Below are positions 1 to 7,536 of a DNA stretch of 21,895 nucleotides, piece by piece. The notes under the pieces were generated by a model. The model made no database searches, was not told the origin of the DNA, and saw nothing but the letters and a program-made list of their open reading frames with translations. Position 1 is the first letter of the stretch; each line of letters opens with the position of its first letter. The stretch is from Tectiglobus sp963922535 (lineage in GTDB: Bacteria; Pseudomonadota; Alphaproteobacteria; Rhizobiales; Hyphomicrobiaceae), in contig CAWUIN010000043.1 in the NCBI GenBank assembly GCA_963922535.1, positions 1 through 21,895 on the forward strand, written 5' to 3'. The translations under genes and the position numbers were made by a program.

Positions 1-47
1 CCATTCTCAACAGAACATTGAGATTGGCGATCGGAAAGTAGAAAATT

Positions 48-75
48 GATCAAACGCCCAGGATCAAACGCCGAG
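48..75. repeat. Tandem duplication of a 14-bp unit
   Basis: Two head-to-tail copies of GATCAAACGCC followed by CAG (48-61) or GAG (62-75) match at 13 of 14 bases. The repeat lies in the noncoding sequence ahead of the radical SAM gene, about 130 bases before its start. Nothing else in bases 1-205 could be recognised; no gene or clear promoter is visible there. Confidence 0.75.
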
Positions 76-205
76 TACGTCATGTCGTGGTGATCTAAAG
101 GCTGATCTTTCAATAAAGCGAATGTGACTATAACGTGTTGAGGGAACCTGCTACCCGATACAGACCACTAGCCAGGCAACAGACAAGCGAATAAAGGATA
201 ATCTG

Positions 206-1192
206 GTGAACATGGAGTTCCGGAAACTCAGCTCTCTCGGCGCGCCCGGAAAATTTCAAGATCCGACCTGGACGGCCGATGGCAAACGCCGCGCGGAGAT
301 TTCTCTTGATCGTCTGGATATGCTTTGGATTAATACTGGTACACTTTGCAATATCGCGTGTGTGAACTGCTACATCGCATCGAGCCCAACCAACGACCAG
401 CTGGTTTATATTTCAACCGCAGAAGTTACAGAATTACTGGATGAAATTCCGGCACTCGCGTTGCCCACCCGCGAGATTGGCTTCACCGGCGGTGAACCAT
501 TCCTAAACCCAGACATGTTGGTCATTCTGCGTGAAACGCTTATGCGTGGTTTCAACGTTCTTGTGCTGACAAACGCGATGCAGCCAATGCAACGTCCGCG
601 CATCAAGGATGGTCTGCTGGAGTTGCAAAAGGAATTTCATGAGCAGTTGACGCTACGTGTCAGTCTTGATCACTACGCTCAGGCCTTGCACGAAAGAGAA
701 CGTGGCCCTGGGACATGGGCCAGTGCTGTTGATGGTCTCAACTGGCTTTCAGTAAACGGTTTTAAGATTGCCATTGCAGGACGTACCTGTTGGGGCGAGC
801 AAGAGTTGCTATCGCGCAAAGGCTACGCAGAGCTTATTGAGCAGCATGGTTGGGCACTGGATTCGCGCGATACCACGCAGCTTATGTTGCTGCCGGAAAT
901 GGACGGCAGTCATGATGTCTCAGAGATCAGCACAGCTTGCTGGGATATCCTAGCTAAAAGTCCGTCGGATCAGATGTGTGCTTCCAGCCGTATGGTCGTC
1001 AAGCGCAAAGGGGCCGAAAAGCCCACGATCGTGCCATGCACCCTGCTGCCTTACGCATCTGAGTTTGACATGGGCGTAACACTCGCAGAGGCGTTTGCCG
1101 CCGATGGCGGTATGTTTTCCAACGGTGCCGTGAAACTCTGCCATCCACATTGTGCAAAATTCTGCGTTCTGGGAGGCGGCAGTTGCTCGTGA
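206..1192 (+). CDS. Radical SAM protein with cysteine-rich C-terminus
   Basis: The 328-residue protein has the radical SAM 4Fe-4S cluster motif CX3CX2C (Cys48, Cys52, Cys55, in CNIACVNCY) and the SAM-binding GGEP motif at residues 95-98. These predict reductive cleavage of S-adenosylmethionine to a 5'-deoxyadenosyl radical in the cytoplasm. The tail carries four cysteines within 16 residues (312, 316, 320, 327), with Cys278 further upstream, which could hold a second, SPASM-like auxiliary cluster; that is inference. The start is GTG at 206, seven bases after AAAGGA; an in-frame ATG at 212 is the alternative. The gene stands alone and converges on the next gene. No peptide substrate gene or partner enzyme is visible nearby, so the reaction is unknown. 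Confidence is high for the fold and low for the function. Confidence 0.88.
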   Translation: MNMEFRKLSSLGAPGKFQDPTWTADGKRRAEISLDRLDMLWINTGTLCNIACVNCYIASSPTNDQLVYISTAEVTELLDEIPALALPTREIGFTGGEPFLNPDMLVILRETLMRGFNVLVLTNAMQPMQRPRIKDGLLELQKEFHEQLTLRVSLDHYAQALHERERGPGTWASAVDGLNWLSVNGFKIAIAGRTCWGEQELLSRKGYAELIEQHGWALDSRDTTQLMLLPEMDGSHDVSEISTACWDILAKSPSDQMCASSRMVVKRKGAEKPTIVPCTLLPYASEFDMGVTLAEAFAADGGMFSNGAVKLCHPHCAKFCVLGGGSCS

Positions 1193-1207
1193 TTTTTTAA
1201 GAGCATG

Positions 1208-1261
1208 GCGCCGGTTGGCGCACAAGAGCCGGCAGAATTAAATCTGGAATTTCCACCGGCT
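1208..1261. terminator. Possible bidirectional terminator between convergent genes
   Basis: A GCGCC/GGCGC stem with a GGTT loop (1208-1221) is followed by a longer inverted repeat AGCCGG/CCGGCT (1227-1232 and 1256-1261). They lie between the ends of two converging genes. Neither is followed by a strong T-run, so intrinsic termination is uncertain. Confidence 0.3.
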
Positions 1262-1331
1262 TTACATGCGAAACCTCATCGGATTGCAGGAGCATGCACC
1301 CCCGTGGGATCGGTTGGTTCGTGCCGGTTTA

Positions 1332-2564
1332 CTAAGCTTCTGCAGGCTTCGGCTTGTAGCGCATTAAGCTGTTATTACGATAACGGAGCATAATCTCATC
1401 AAGCGTTGCGTTGATGACCAGCTGTGACGTGCTTGAGTTTGGCGCGCCCTCAAGACGATAGGAGCTGTCTTTACGGCGCGAATAAGCTCGCGTTCCTGTT
1501 CCGAAGCTGACGATCACACGCCGGCCGCAGGCCTGGACTCCAACGATTTGAACTTTGTCATAACGGGGATGCGCTGCGGCGATGGCAACCTCGCCCCTCT
1601 GCAATGGTGCAGAGGAGGCAAGCACTGCCATTTTAGCAGGTGCGCCGCCTTTAAGTCGCGGGAGGGCAGCAGGCAATGGCTTGAATGAACTGTTGGCAGA
1701 CTTGAAGCAAGCCATCGTTCGATCGAGAAGCAGTTGGGCAGGGCTTTTGTCTGGTGCGCCATCCAGGCGGTAGGTCCCATCCCTGCGGCATGAATAAGCC
1801 CGTGTCATGCTGCCTGCACGCACTATGATGCGACGACCACCGGCCTGAACACGTACAATTGTGGCCTTGTCACAGCGAGGGTGTGCGATAGCTACGGATT
1901 GGTCGCCAGCTTTTGCTAATGTTTTCGCTTCATTGTCCACCACTGGCGTGAGCAGCATCGGAGAAATTCCTGCTTCTATAACAGACGATGATACGCTTGG
2001 CTCCACTTTCGGCGGTGAATATTTTTTGCCAAAGGTCGAGGCGACAGGTGCTGTTGGTGGTGCATCCGGTGCCTGGGTTGTGGCCGGTGACGAAAATGAG
2101 TTTTTTTCAGGTTTTAATTCGGTAATTTTTTCATCGGCGATCAGATAGGCGTGGCCGTTGTGGCGGCCGCCAGCCTGCGCATCAACACTATTAACCTCGT
2201 CGTTGTGCGCAGAAGCGGTGGTCGCACCTAATGGAGTAACCTCAGAATATTCCGGAGATGTTTGCGGGGTCCAGTCAGAAAAATTGTCTGCAGTAAGCGG
2301 TTCTGGAGGCTGGGCGGTCTCTTGAGGTATGCTTTCAATTTCAGGAGTTGCACCAGGGGCCGTGACTGGTGGGACAACCGCTGGTTCTTGCGGTGGGAAG
2401 GCCGTTGGCGCCGGTGGTTCGCTCGATCTGGCATGTGCTTGTTCGGCAGGCACAGTGGTGTGGACAGGATCAGCCTGCGTTACCGGGCCAGGGACATCCT
2501 CTTTTTTCTTGTTGCGGATTTGCTCTGCAGCAGCCCTTTTACGTCCGAAGAGCCAATCTAGCAT
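1332..2564 (-). CDS. Proline-rich protein with two copies of an unrecognised C-terminal domain
   Basis: I do not recognise this 410-residue protein. It starts MLDWLFGRKR followed by a lysine-rich stretch (1-21). A long low-complexity linker rich in Pro, Ala, Thr and Glu (about 22-200) follows. Two homologous modules of about 68 residues occupy 223-290 and 325-394. Shared blocks include AHPR-DK, a VQA-GRR motif, TRAYS-R, and YRL-GAP. A QAGGR motif at 130-134 may be the remains of a third copy. No signal peptide or membrane segment is evident. The start ATG at 2564 has GAGGG close upstream. The gene sits alone downstream of hisH on the same strand, about 300 bases away. The repeated basic beta-like modules on a flexible linker suggest a binding or scaffolding role, which is inference only. 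Confidence 0.72.
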   Translation of the reverse strand: MLDWLFGRKRAAAEQIRNKKKEDVPGPVTQADPVHTTVPAEQAHARSSEPPAPTAFPPQEPAVVPPVTAPGATPEIESIPQETAQPPEPLTADNFSDWTPQTSPEYSEVTPLGATTASAHNDEVNSVDAQAGGRHNGHAYLIADEKITELKPEKNSFSSPATTQAPDAPPTAPVASTFGKKYSPPKVEPSVSSSVIEAGISPMLLTPVVDNEAKTLAKAGDQSVAIAHPRCDKATIVRVQAGGRRIIVRAGSMTRAYSCRRDGTYRLDGAPDKSPAQLLLDRTMACFKSANSSFKPLPAALPRLKGGAPAKMAVLASSAPLQRGEVAIAAAHPRYDKVQIVGVQACGRRVIVSFGTGTRAYSRRKDSSYRLEGAPNSSTSQLVINATLDEIMLRYRNNSLMRYKPKPAEA

Positions 2565-2863
2565 ATTTCCCTCGCTTTTACACTAAACAGTTTGCTGACA
2601 TTATTAACCATGTAACATCACGCTGCTTAAAATTAAGAAATTTTATGCCGCATTGTAAAAACATAGAATTCACTGTAGCGTATTTTGTGATTATGTGCAG
2701 TATTTTTATAATCAATAATCATACATGTTACCTATTTTTTACTCTATTTTGAGTTTTTTATCGAATTTGTATTGGCGGTAGAGAATTCACTGTGTTCCGC
2801 ACTGATTTCGCCAAACCGTCTCTCGCGTGCTAATTGACGAGGTGGCCTAAGTGAGGCAGCCCG
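2565..2863. other. AT-rich intergenic region upstream of the duplicated-domain gene
   Basis: About 300 bases separate the hisH stop from the next minus-strand gene. Bases 2620-2780 are strongly AT-rich and contain short palindromic words such as ATGTAACAT and ACATGT. This probably holds the promoter of the gene ending at 1332, but I could not pick -35 and -10 boxes with confidence. No hisA fragment was seen. Confidence 0.4.
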
Positions 2864-3517
2864 TTATGGTGCCCAGCGCAAAAAATTTTCAAGAAGCCGC
2901 AGCCCAAGCCGCTGGCTTTTTTCCGGATGGAATTGCGTGCCAGCCATATTGTCATGGCAGACCATGGCAGTCACTGTGCCGCCATAATCGGCTTCGGCGC
3001 ATACGAGACTGCGGTTCTTCGGTTGCATGTGAAACGAGTGGACAAAATAAGCGTGCAGACCGTCTGGGCCTAAAGTGATACCTTTCAGCAAACTGTGATC
3101 GCAGCATTTGTTAAGCGTATTCCAGCCCATATGCGGAATTTTAAGGGTTGCATTTGTCGGTACGATGGCGCTCACATCGCCATCAATCCAGCCAAGCCCG
3201 GGAGTTTCTCCAAATTCATGCCCGCGCATCGCCATAAGTTGCATGCCGACACAAATGCCGAAGAAAGCCCGTCCTTTTTCAATAACAGCTTCATTGAGGG
3301 CTTCGATCATGCCTGGTACAGCGGCAAGGCCTGCTTTGCAGTCCGCAAAAGCTCCAACACCCGGCAGAACGATACGATCGGCACGTGCAACTTTGCCAGC
3401 GTCGGCTGTCACTTCGACCACGACATCAATGCCGCCATCATTAGCGGCACGCTGCACGGCCTTGCGCGCTGAGTGCAGATTGCCTGAGCCGTAATCGATG
3501 ATTACGACACGCTGCAT
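2864..3517 (-). CDS. hisH: Imidazole glycerol phosphate synthase, glutamine amidotransferase subunit
   Basis: HisH hydrolyses glutamine and passes ammonia to HisF, which makes imidazole glycerol phosphate in histidine biosynthesis. The 217-residue class I amidotransferase has its nucleophile in FGICVGMQ (Cys89) and the His197-Glu199 pair in QFHPEKS, with the oxyanion-forming PGVG near residue 52. Its ATG overlaps the TAA stop of the upstream DUF2628 gene (TAATG on the minus strand), a translational-coupling arrangement. In many Rhizobiales hisA and hisF come next; here they do not, so the partner subunit must be encoded elsewhere. The sequence is full length with all catalytic residues present. 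Confidence 0.96.
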   Translation of the reverse strand: MQRVVIIDYGSGNLHSARKAVQRAANDGGIDVVVEVTADAGKVARADRIVLPGVGAFADCKAGLAAVPGMIEALNEAVIEKGRAFFGICVGMQLMAMRGHEFGETPGLGWIDGDVSAIVPTNATLKIPHMGWNTLNKCCDHSLLKGITLGPDGLHAYFVHSFHMQPKNRSLVCAEADYGGTVTAMVCHDNMAGTQFHPEKSQRLGLRLLENFLRWAP

Positions 3518-4068
3518 TAATTTCTCCAGTTAAAGAGGTTATACCTGCGTTTACTTTTCGTTGCTCTGCCGTCGTCTGTTGGCGGGGGAAATTTCGTTGA
3601 GTCTTCAAGACTGCCGGGCAGAGAAGGTGGCATCGAACTTTTATTGCGGAATTCAGGTATGGTTGGCAGCCAGCTGTCAAAAAAGCGGCGCTCACATTCC
3701 TCGCTGCTTGGCCCTGTGACGTGGGCAATCTGGCGCCATGAGCGACGCTCAAGCGTCCACCGCATTAAAGAATCGGATTCAAAACCAACGATGATATTGA
3801 GTGCAAGCAAGGTATAATTCAGACAATAGTCGGCGATTTCCAGGATGCCAAATATAATTATAAGACCAAATACACTTGCCAGATATCCTGCGAGCACCAG
3901 CCAGAGACGATTGACGATCATCCATACAGGCGGTGCGAGAGCGGCAAAAAGCGAAAAGCCGTCTTTGATGAAAACCAATTCCTCCGCACGGTCATCTTTC
4001 ATGACGGCAGGAGAAGGTTTCTCGTGGATGGTATATGCTCTGATGCCCGAAGCCCGGAAAAATAGCAT
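3517..4068 (-). CDS. DUF2628 membrane protein within the his operon
   Basis: This 183-residue protein matches the DUF2628 pattern: an N-terminal RAYTIHEKPSP strand, then LVFIKDGFSLFAALAPPVW leading into hydrophobic segments (about 45-95), then GFESDSLMRWTLERR. The C-terminal 60 residues are polar and low in complexity. It starts two bases after the hisB stop, and its own stop overlaps the hisH start, so the three genes are almost certainly co-translated. A DUF2628 gene between hisB and hisH is a recurrent Rhizobiales arrangement. The function is unknown; placement alone does not prove a role in histidine synthesis. Confidence 0.82.
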   Translation of the reverse strand: MLFFRASGIRAYTIHEKPSPAVMKDDRAEELVFIKDGFSLFAALAPPVWMIVNRLWLVLAGYLASVFGLIIIFGILEIADYCLNYTLLALNIIVGFESDSLMRWTLERRSWRQIAHVTGPSSEECERRFFDSWLPTIPEFRNKSSMPPSLPGSLEDSTKFPPPTDDGRATKSKRRYNLFNWRN

Positions 4069-4070
4069 CT

Positions 4071-4667
4071 TTAGCCCTGTAGCGATCCCTTGGTGGATGG
4101 AATACGATTCGCTTGGCGCGGATCAATACTTACTGCCATCTTTAATGTACGTGCCAGCGCTTTGAAACATGTTTCTGCGATATGGTGATTATTTTCACCA
4201 TAAAGCCTGGCAATATGCAAGGTAATGCCTGCATTTTGCGCAAAGGCTTGAAACCATTCGCGGAACAATTCGGTATCCATACCGCCGATTTTGTCGCGGG
4301 TAAAGGTAACGTTCCATATCAGATATGGTCTCCCGGACACATCGATGGCACAACGGGTGAGCGTTTCGTCCATGGCCAGGTGACAGTCGGCATAGCGGGT
4401 GATCCCCGTGCGATCACCGAGCGCTTGCGCCAGCGCCTGGCCAAGCACGATGCCGGTGTCTTCCACCGTGTGATGAAAATCGATGTGCAGATCGCCCTCG
4501 GCGCGTAACTTTATATCGATCAGTGAATGGCGTGAAAGCTGCTCTAACATATGATCGAGAAAACCCACGCCTGTAGAGATGTCGTAGTCTCCGGTACCAT
4601 CAAGGTTCAGCAGTGCCTCAATGGAAGTTTCCTTGGTTACGCGCTTGATCGTTGCCGAGCGGGTCAA
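4071..4667 (-). CDS. hisB: Imidazoleglycerol-phosphate dehydratase
   Basis: HisB is the manganese-dependent dehydratase that converts imidazole glycerol phosphate to imidazole acetol phosphate. Metal-binding motifs DFHHTVED and GENNHHIAE, together with the FLDHMLEQ block, are present. The open frame extends upstream to 4715, but I prefer a TTG start at 4667: it lies nine bases after AAAGGGGAG, and it gives a 198-residue protein beginning TRSATIKRVTKET, matching the usual N-terminus and length of the monofunctional enzyme. It is the first gene of the visible his cluster and diverges from hslV. Confidence 0.93.
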   Translation of the reverse strand: MTRSATIKRVTKETSIEALLNLDGTGDYDISTGVGFLDHMLEQLSRHSLIDIKLRAEGDLHIDFHHTVEDTGIVLGQALAQALGDRTGITRYADCHLAMDETLTRCAIDVSGRPYLIWNVTFTRDKIGGMDTELFREWFQAFAQNAGITLHIARLYGENNHHIAETCFKALARTLKMAVSIDPRQANRIPSTKGSLQG

Positions 4668-4961
4668 ATTTATGAACTCCCCTTTACGACTTTCTGCCCC
4701 AATAGTCTGTCTCAATGCTTTGCAGTGAAATATCTGGATTTACTGATTTTTGAAACGGTTTGCGCCGCTTAAGGTGACCCGTTAGAATAAACACTTTAAT
4801 TTCCATATCAAGTGGCCTGCGATATGCTGCATCGGATCAGAAAATCAAAGCGTTTGTGTGAATGGGCGCCCTTAACAGGTTGCAATACGTTCGTAAAGCT
4901 GCTGCATGTAACGATCTGCTCCCTCTTGTTTTTCATATACAGCAAACCGAAATGAATAACT
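4668..4961. promoter_or_regulatory. Divergent intergenic region between hisB and hslV
   Basis: About 290 bases separate the two divergently read genes, so promoters for both must lie here. A TTGAAA word near 4747 resembles a heat-shock sigma-32 -35 element, but the nearest C-rich word (CCCGTTAG) is too far away to make a convincing pair. No gene is supported in this interval. Confidence 0.4.
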
Positions 4962-5561
4962 ATGCCAATATATTCAAGTTCCATATCAGCTCCTGCGTCT
5001 GCTGAAAACTTCAACGCATGGCACGCAACGACAATACTGACCGTACGTAGGAAGGGGCGCGTCGTCATTGCCGGTGACGGTCAGGTCAGCCTCGGCCAGA
5101 CGGTCATCAAGGCAAACGCGCGCAAGGTGCGCTCTCTTGGGTGTGGGGATGTCATCGGCGGATTTGCCGGCGCAACAGCAGATGCATTCGCGCTCTTTGA
5201 GCGCTTGGAAGCCAAGATCGAGCAGTATCCGGGACAGCTGGCCCGTGCCGCGGTGGAACTTACCAAAGAGTGGCGGACAGACAGATATCTGCGCCGGTTG
5301 GAGGCCATGATGCTTGTGGCTGATGCCGGGACCACGCTTGTGCTCACGGGAACGGGCGATGTGTTAGAGCCGGAAAACGATGTCATGGGAATAGGTTCTG
5401 GCGGCATGTACGCCCTGGCGGCAGCGCGCGGGCTGATGGAGACAGATTTTGACGCCGAAACGATTGCCCGTAACGCGATGCGCATTGCCGCAGAGATATG
5501 CGTCTATACCAACGCTAATCTGGTCATCGAAAGCCTGCAAAGCACAAAAGTGGAGCAGTGA
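4962..5561 (+). CDS. hslV: ATP-dependent protease HslVU, peptidase subunit HslV
   Basis: HslV forms the double-ring threonine peptidase of the cytoplasmic HslVU protease. Alignment by eye of WHATTILTVRR with the E. coli MTTIVSVRR start places the catalytic threonine at Thr23, implying a 22-residue N-terminal propeptide that must be removed. Extended N-termini of this kind are known in rhizobial HslV. Conserved blocks AGDGQVSLG, GFAGATADAF, RTDRYLRRLEA and GIGSGG are all present. The ATG at 4962 has only a weak Shine-Dalgarno sequence. hslU follows 75 bases downstream on the same strand. Confidence 0.95.
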   Translation: MPIYSSSISAPASAENFNAWHATTILTVRRKGRVVIAGDGQVSLGQTVIKANARKVRSLGCGDVIGGFAGATADAFALFERLEAKIEQYPGQLARAAVELTKEWRTDRYLRRLEAMMLVADAGTTLVLTGTGDVLEPENDVMGIGSGGMYALAAARGLMETDFDAETIARNAMRIAAEICVYTNANLVIESLQSTKVEQ

Positions 5562-5636
5562 ACGAAAGCATGCGTTTATTTGGCAGAACAACCCTCGACT
5601 TTTCACTTATAGATTCAGTTATACGTTAAGGATGGC

Positions 5637-6950
5637 ATGAGTAATTTTTCACCTCGCGAAATCGTTTCAGAACTTGATCGTTATATCATTGGCCAACAGC
5701 CGGCAAAACGTGCCGTTGCCATTGCGCTGAGAAACCGCTGGCGGCGCCAGCAGCTTCAAGGCCCCATGAAAGATGAGGTCCTGCCCAAGAATATCCTGAT
5801 GATTGGGCCCACTGGCGTTGGTAAGACCGAGATTTCACGCCGCCTTGCAAAGCTTGCCGGTGCGCCGTTTCTTAAACTGGAAGCAACCAAGTTTACCGAG
5901 GTCGGCTATGTCGGGCGCGATGTTGAAAGCATTGTGCGCGACCTTGTCGAAGTCGGGATCGGATTGGTGCGCGAACGCAAGCGCGATGAAGTACGCGCGC
6001 GCGCTGAGCAGGCTGCGGAGGAACGGGTCCTCGACGCCGTCGTTGGTGAGAATGCACAGTCTGTCACGCGTGAAAGTTTCCGCAAAAAACTGCGCGCCAA
6101 TGAATTGAACGATCACGAAATCGAGATCCAGGTTGTTGATAGCGGCGGCATGCCAATGTTCGAGATTCCAGGCCAGCCGGGTGCTTCCATGGGCATGATC
6201 AACGTTGGTGATATGTTGGGTAAAGCTTTCGGCAAACGAAAGAAAAGCCGCCGCGTCACAGTTGCCGAAAGCTACCCGATCCTGGTTGCTGAAGAAAGCG
6301 ACAAGCTGCTGGATGACGAGCGTATTGTATCCGAGGCCATTGCAGCGGTAGAAAATGATGGCATCGTATTCCTCGATGAGATTGACAAGATCTGCCGTGC
6401 GACCGGCGAGGGAGGCCGGGTGAGCGGTGATGTGAGCAGGGAGGGCGTGCAGCGCGATCTTTTGCCTCTTATTGAAGGCACCACCGTTGCCACTAAGCAT
6501 GGGCCGGTCAAGACCGATCACATTCTTTTCATTGCATCGGGAGCGTTCCACGTTGCCAAACCATCGGATCTGCTGCCGGAGCTGCAGGGCCGTCTACCGA
6601 TTCGGGTTGAGTTAAGCGCGCTGACCCGTGAAGATTTTCGCCGCATTCTGACCGAACCTGAAGTGAGCCTGATCAAACAGTATATCGCGCTTATGGCAAC
6701 AGAAGGTGTTACGTTGGCTTTTACCGAAGACGCAATCGATGCATTCGCGGACGTGGCGGTCCAGGTTAATGCCAGCGTTGAAAATATCGGTGCGCGTCGC
6801 CTGCAAACCGTTATGGAGCGCGTGCTTGACGATATTTCTTTCGAAGCCTGCGATCGCTCAGGACAAACCTATGAGATTGATGCCGCCTACGTGCACCAAC
6901 AGGTTGGAGAGCTGGCAAAGGATGCTGATTTGTCGAAGTTTATTTTGTAA
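5637..6950 (+). CDS. hslU: ATP-dependent protease ATPase subunit HslU
   Basis: HslU is the AAA+ hexameric unfoldase that feeds substrates into HslV. The 437-residue protein carries Walker A GPTGVGKT (57-64), the pore-loop GYVG (91-94), Walker B FLDEID (246-251), an I-domain insertion (about 110-240) and the characteristic C-terminal tail DLSKFIL that docks into HslV. It is full length with no missing motifs. It is transcribed with hslV, and AAGGATGGCATGAG gives its start a good ribosome binding site. Confidence 0.97.
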   Translation: MSNFSPREIVSELDRYIIGQQPAKRAVAIALRNRWRRQQLQGPMKDEVLPKNILMIGPTGVGKTEISRRLAKLAGAPFLKLEATKFTEVGYVGRDVESIVRDLVEVGIGLVRERKRDEVRARAEQAAEERVLDAVVGENAQSVTRESFRKKLRANELNDHEIEIQVVDSGGMPMFEIPGQPGASMGMINVGDMLGKAFGKRKKSRRVTVAESYPILVAEESDKLLDDERIVSEAIAAVENDGIVFLDEIDKICRATGEGGRVSGDVSREGVQRDLLPLIEGTTVATKHGPVKTDHILFIASGAFHVAKPSDLLPELQGRLPIRVELSALTREDFRRILTEPEVSLIKQYIALMATEGVTLAFTEDAIDAFADVAVQVNASVENIGARRLQTVMERVLDDISFEACDRSGQTYEIDAAYVHQQVGELAKDADLSKFIL

Positions 6951-6995
6951 ACGCCTGTAATCGTATCGGGCATACTTTAACGAGCTTTTTCTGGT

Positions 6996-7015
6996 GGTGT
7001 GTTTTCTGACACACC
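6996..7015 (+). terminator. Hairpin downstream of hslU
   Basis: A perfect 7-bp stem GGTGTGT/ACACACC with a six-base loop lies 46 bases after the hslU stop. It is not followed by a T-run, so it may be a processing or rho-dependent end rather than an intrinsic terminator. Confidence 0.4.
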
Positions 7016-7046
7016 TTGAGAACTATCCACAAGCGCGGGTCGGCAG

Positions 7047-7070
7047 TATTATCATACATATTATCATACA
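7047..7070. repeat. Perfect 12-bp tandem duplication
   Basis: TATTATCATACA occurs twice head to tail (7047-7058 and 7059-7070), with no mismatch, in the noncoding sequence between hslU and guaB. Confidence 0.85.
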
Positions 7071-7141
7071 TTCTGATTATATCTGCAGTATCTGTTTTTC
7101 TTCTGAAAACCGCAGTTGGACACGAGCGTAAACGGTAGGAA

Positions 7142-7405
7142 TCATTTAATATCTAATTCGTTAAGACGATTCCCGTTCACGCTAAGGGTGAAAGCTTCCT
7201 GCAGTCCGGGCCCTATCATCTTGGTACCCTCTATGGTCGCGTTCTGGGCAATTGGAACATGGATCGGCTCTGTGCATAGATGCGGCAGGCCACTTGTTTC
7301 ATCGGGTTTCCCGAAGATGTCGGGGCAGTTTGAGACCTGGTCGGCAGCTGCGTGCTCACGCGTTTGAGCGCCAATATGAAGGTGCCAATCTGACGATGTT
7401 GGCAT
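7142..7405 (-). CDS. Possible hypothetical protein in the hslU-guaB gap
   Basis: An 87-residue open frame on the minus strand has ordinary codon choice for this genome, while the overlapping plus-strand frame (7116-7367) is full of rare AGG, AGA, ATA and CTA codons. No ribosome binding site precedes its ATG, and I recognise no domain. The protein-like second half (from IHVPIAQNATIEG onward) might be the remnant of a larger gene. It is the only coding candidate in the 586-base stretch 6951-7536. Confidence 0.28.
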   Translation of the reverse strand: MPTSSDWHLHIGAQTREHAAADQVSNCPDIFGKPDETSGLPHLCTEPIHVPIAQNATIEGTKMIGPGLQEAFTLSVNGNRLNELDIK

Positions 7406-7419
7406 ATAAATGCTTTTTT
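7383..7419 (+). terminator. Hairpin and T-run upstream of guaB
   Basis: TGCCAA (7383-7388) can pair with TTGGCA (7399-7404), and six T residues follow at 7414-7419. The stem is short and separated from the T-run by nine bases, so the call is weak. It would stop transcripts arriving from upstream before guaB. Confidence 0.3.
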
Positions 7420-7536
7420 AAAGCTTGATTTTTAGGTTGATAGGGTCTTGCCCCTTCCCCTGAATGCACCGGCATGCTATCGCCCAAGTGAAATCGTTCA
7501 GACAAACTGGCCGTTTTCAAATTACGGAGAATATCG

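Noticed and set aside
4745..4790. Heat-shock sigma-32 promoter for hslVU
   Set aside because: A TTGAAA word is present, but the C-rich -10-like word is about 22 bases away, outside the usual spacing.
4808..5068. 86-residue minus-strand frame overlapping the hslV start
   Set aside because: Composition is not protein-like, and it overlaps the conserved hslV N-terminus.
5835..6551. 238-residue minus-strand frame opposite hslU
   Set aside because: Lies wholly inside hslU, whose every motif is intact. It is a reading-frame shadow.
7116..7367. 83-residue plus-strand open frame in the hslU-guaB gap
   Set aside because: TTG start without a ribosome binding site, and many codons rare in the neighbouring genes (AGG, AGA, ATA, CTA). 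The minus-strand frame looks more natural, though also unproven.
7406..7536. Purine riboswitch ahead of guaB
   Set aside because: No conserved three-way-junction core with its T-loop/T-loop pairing could be found; guaB in this group is not known for such control.
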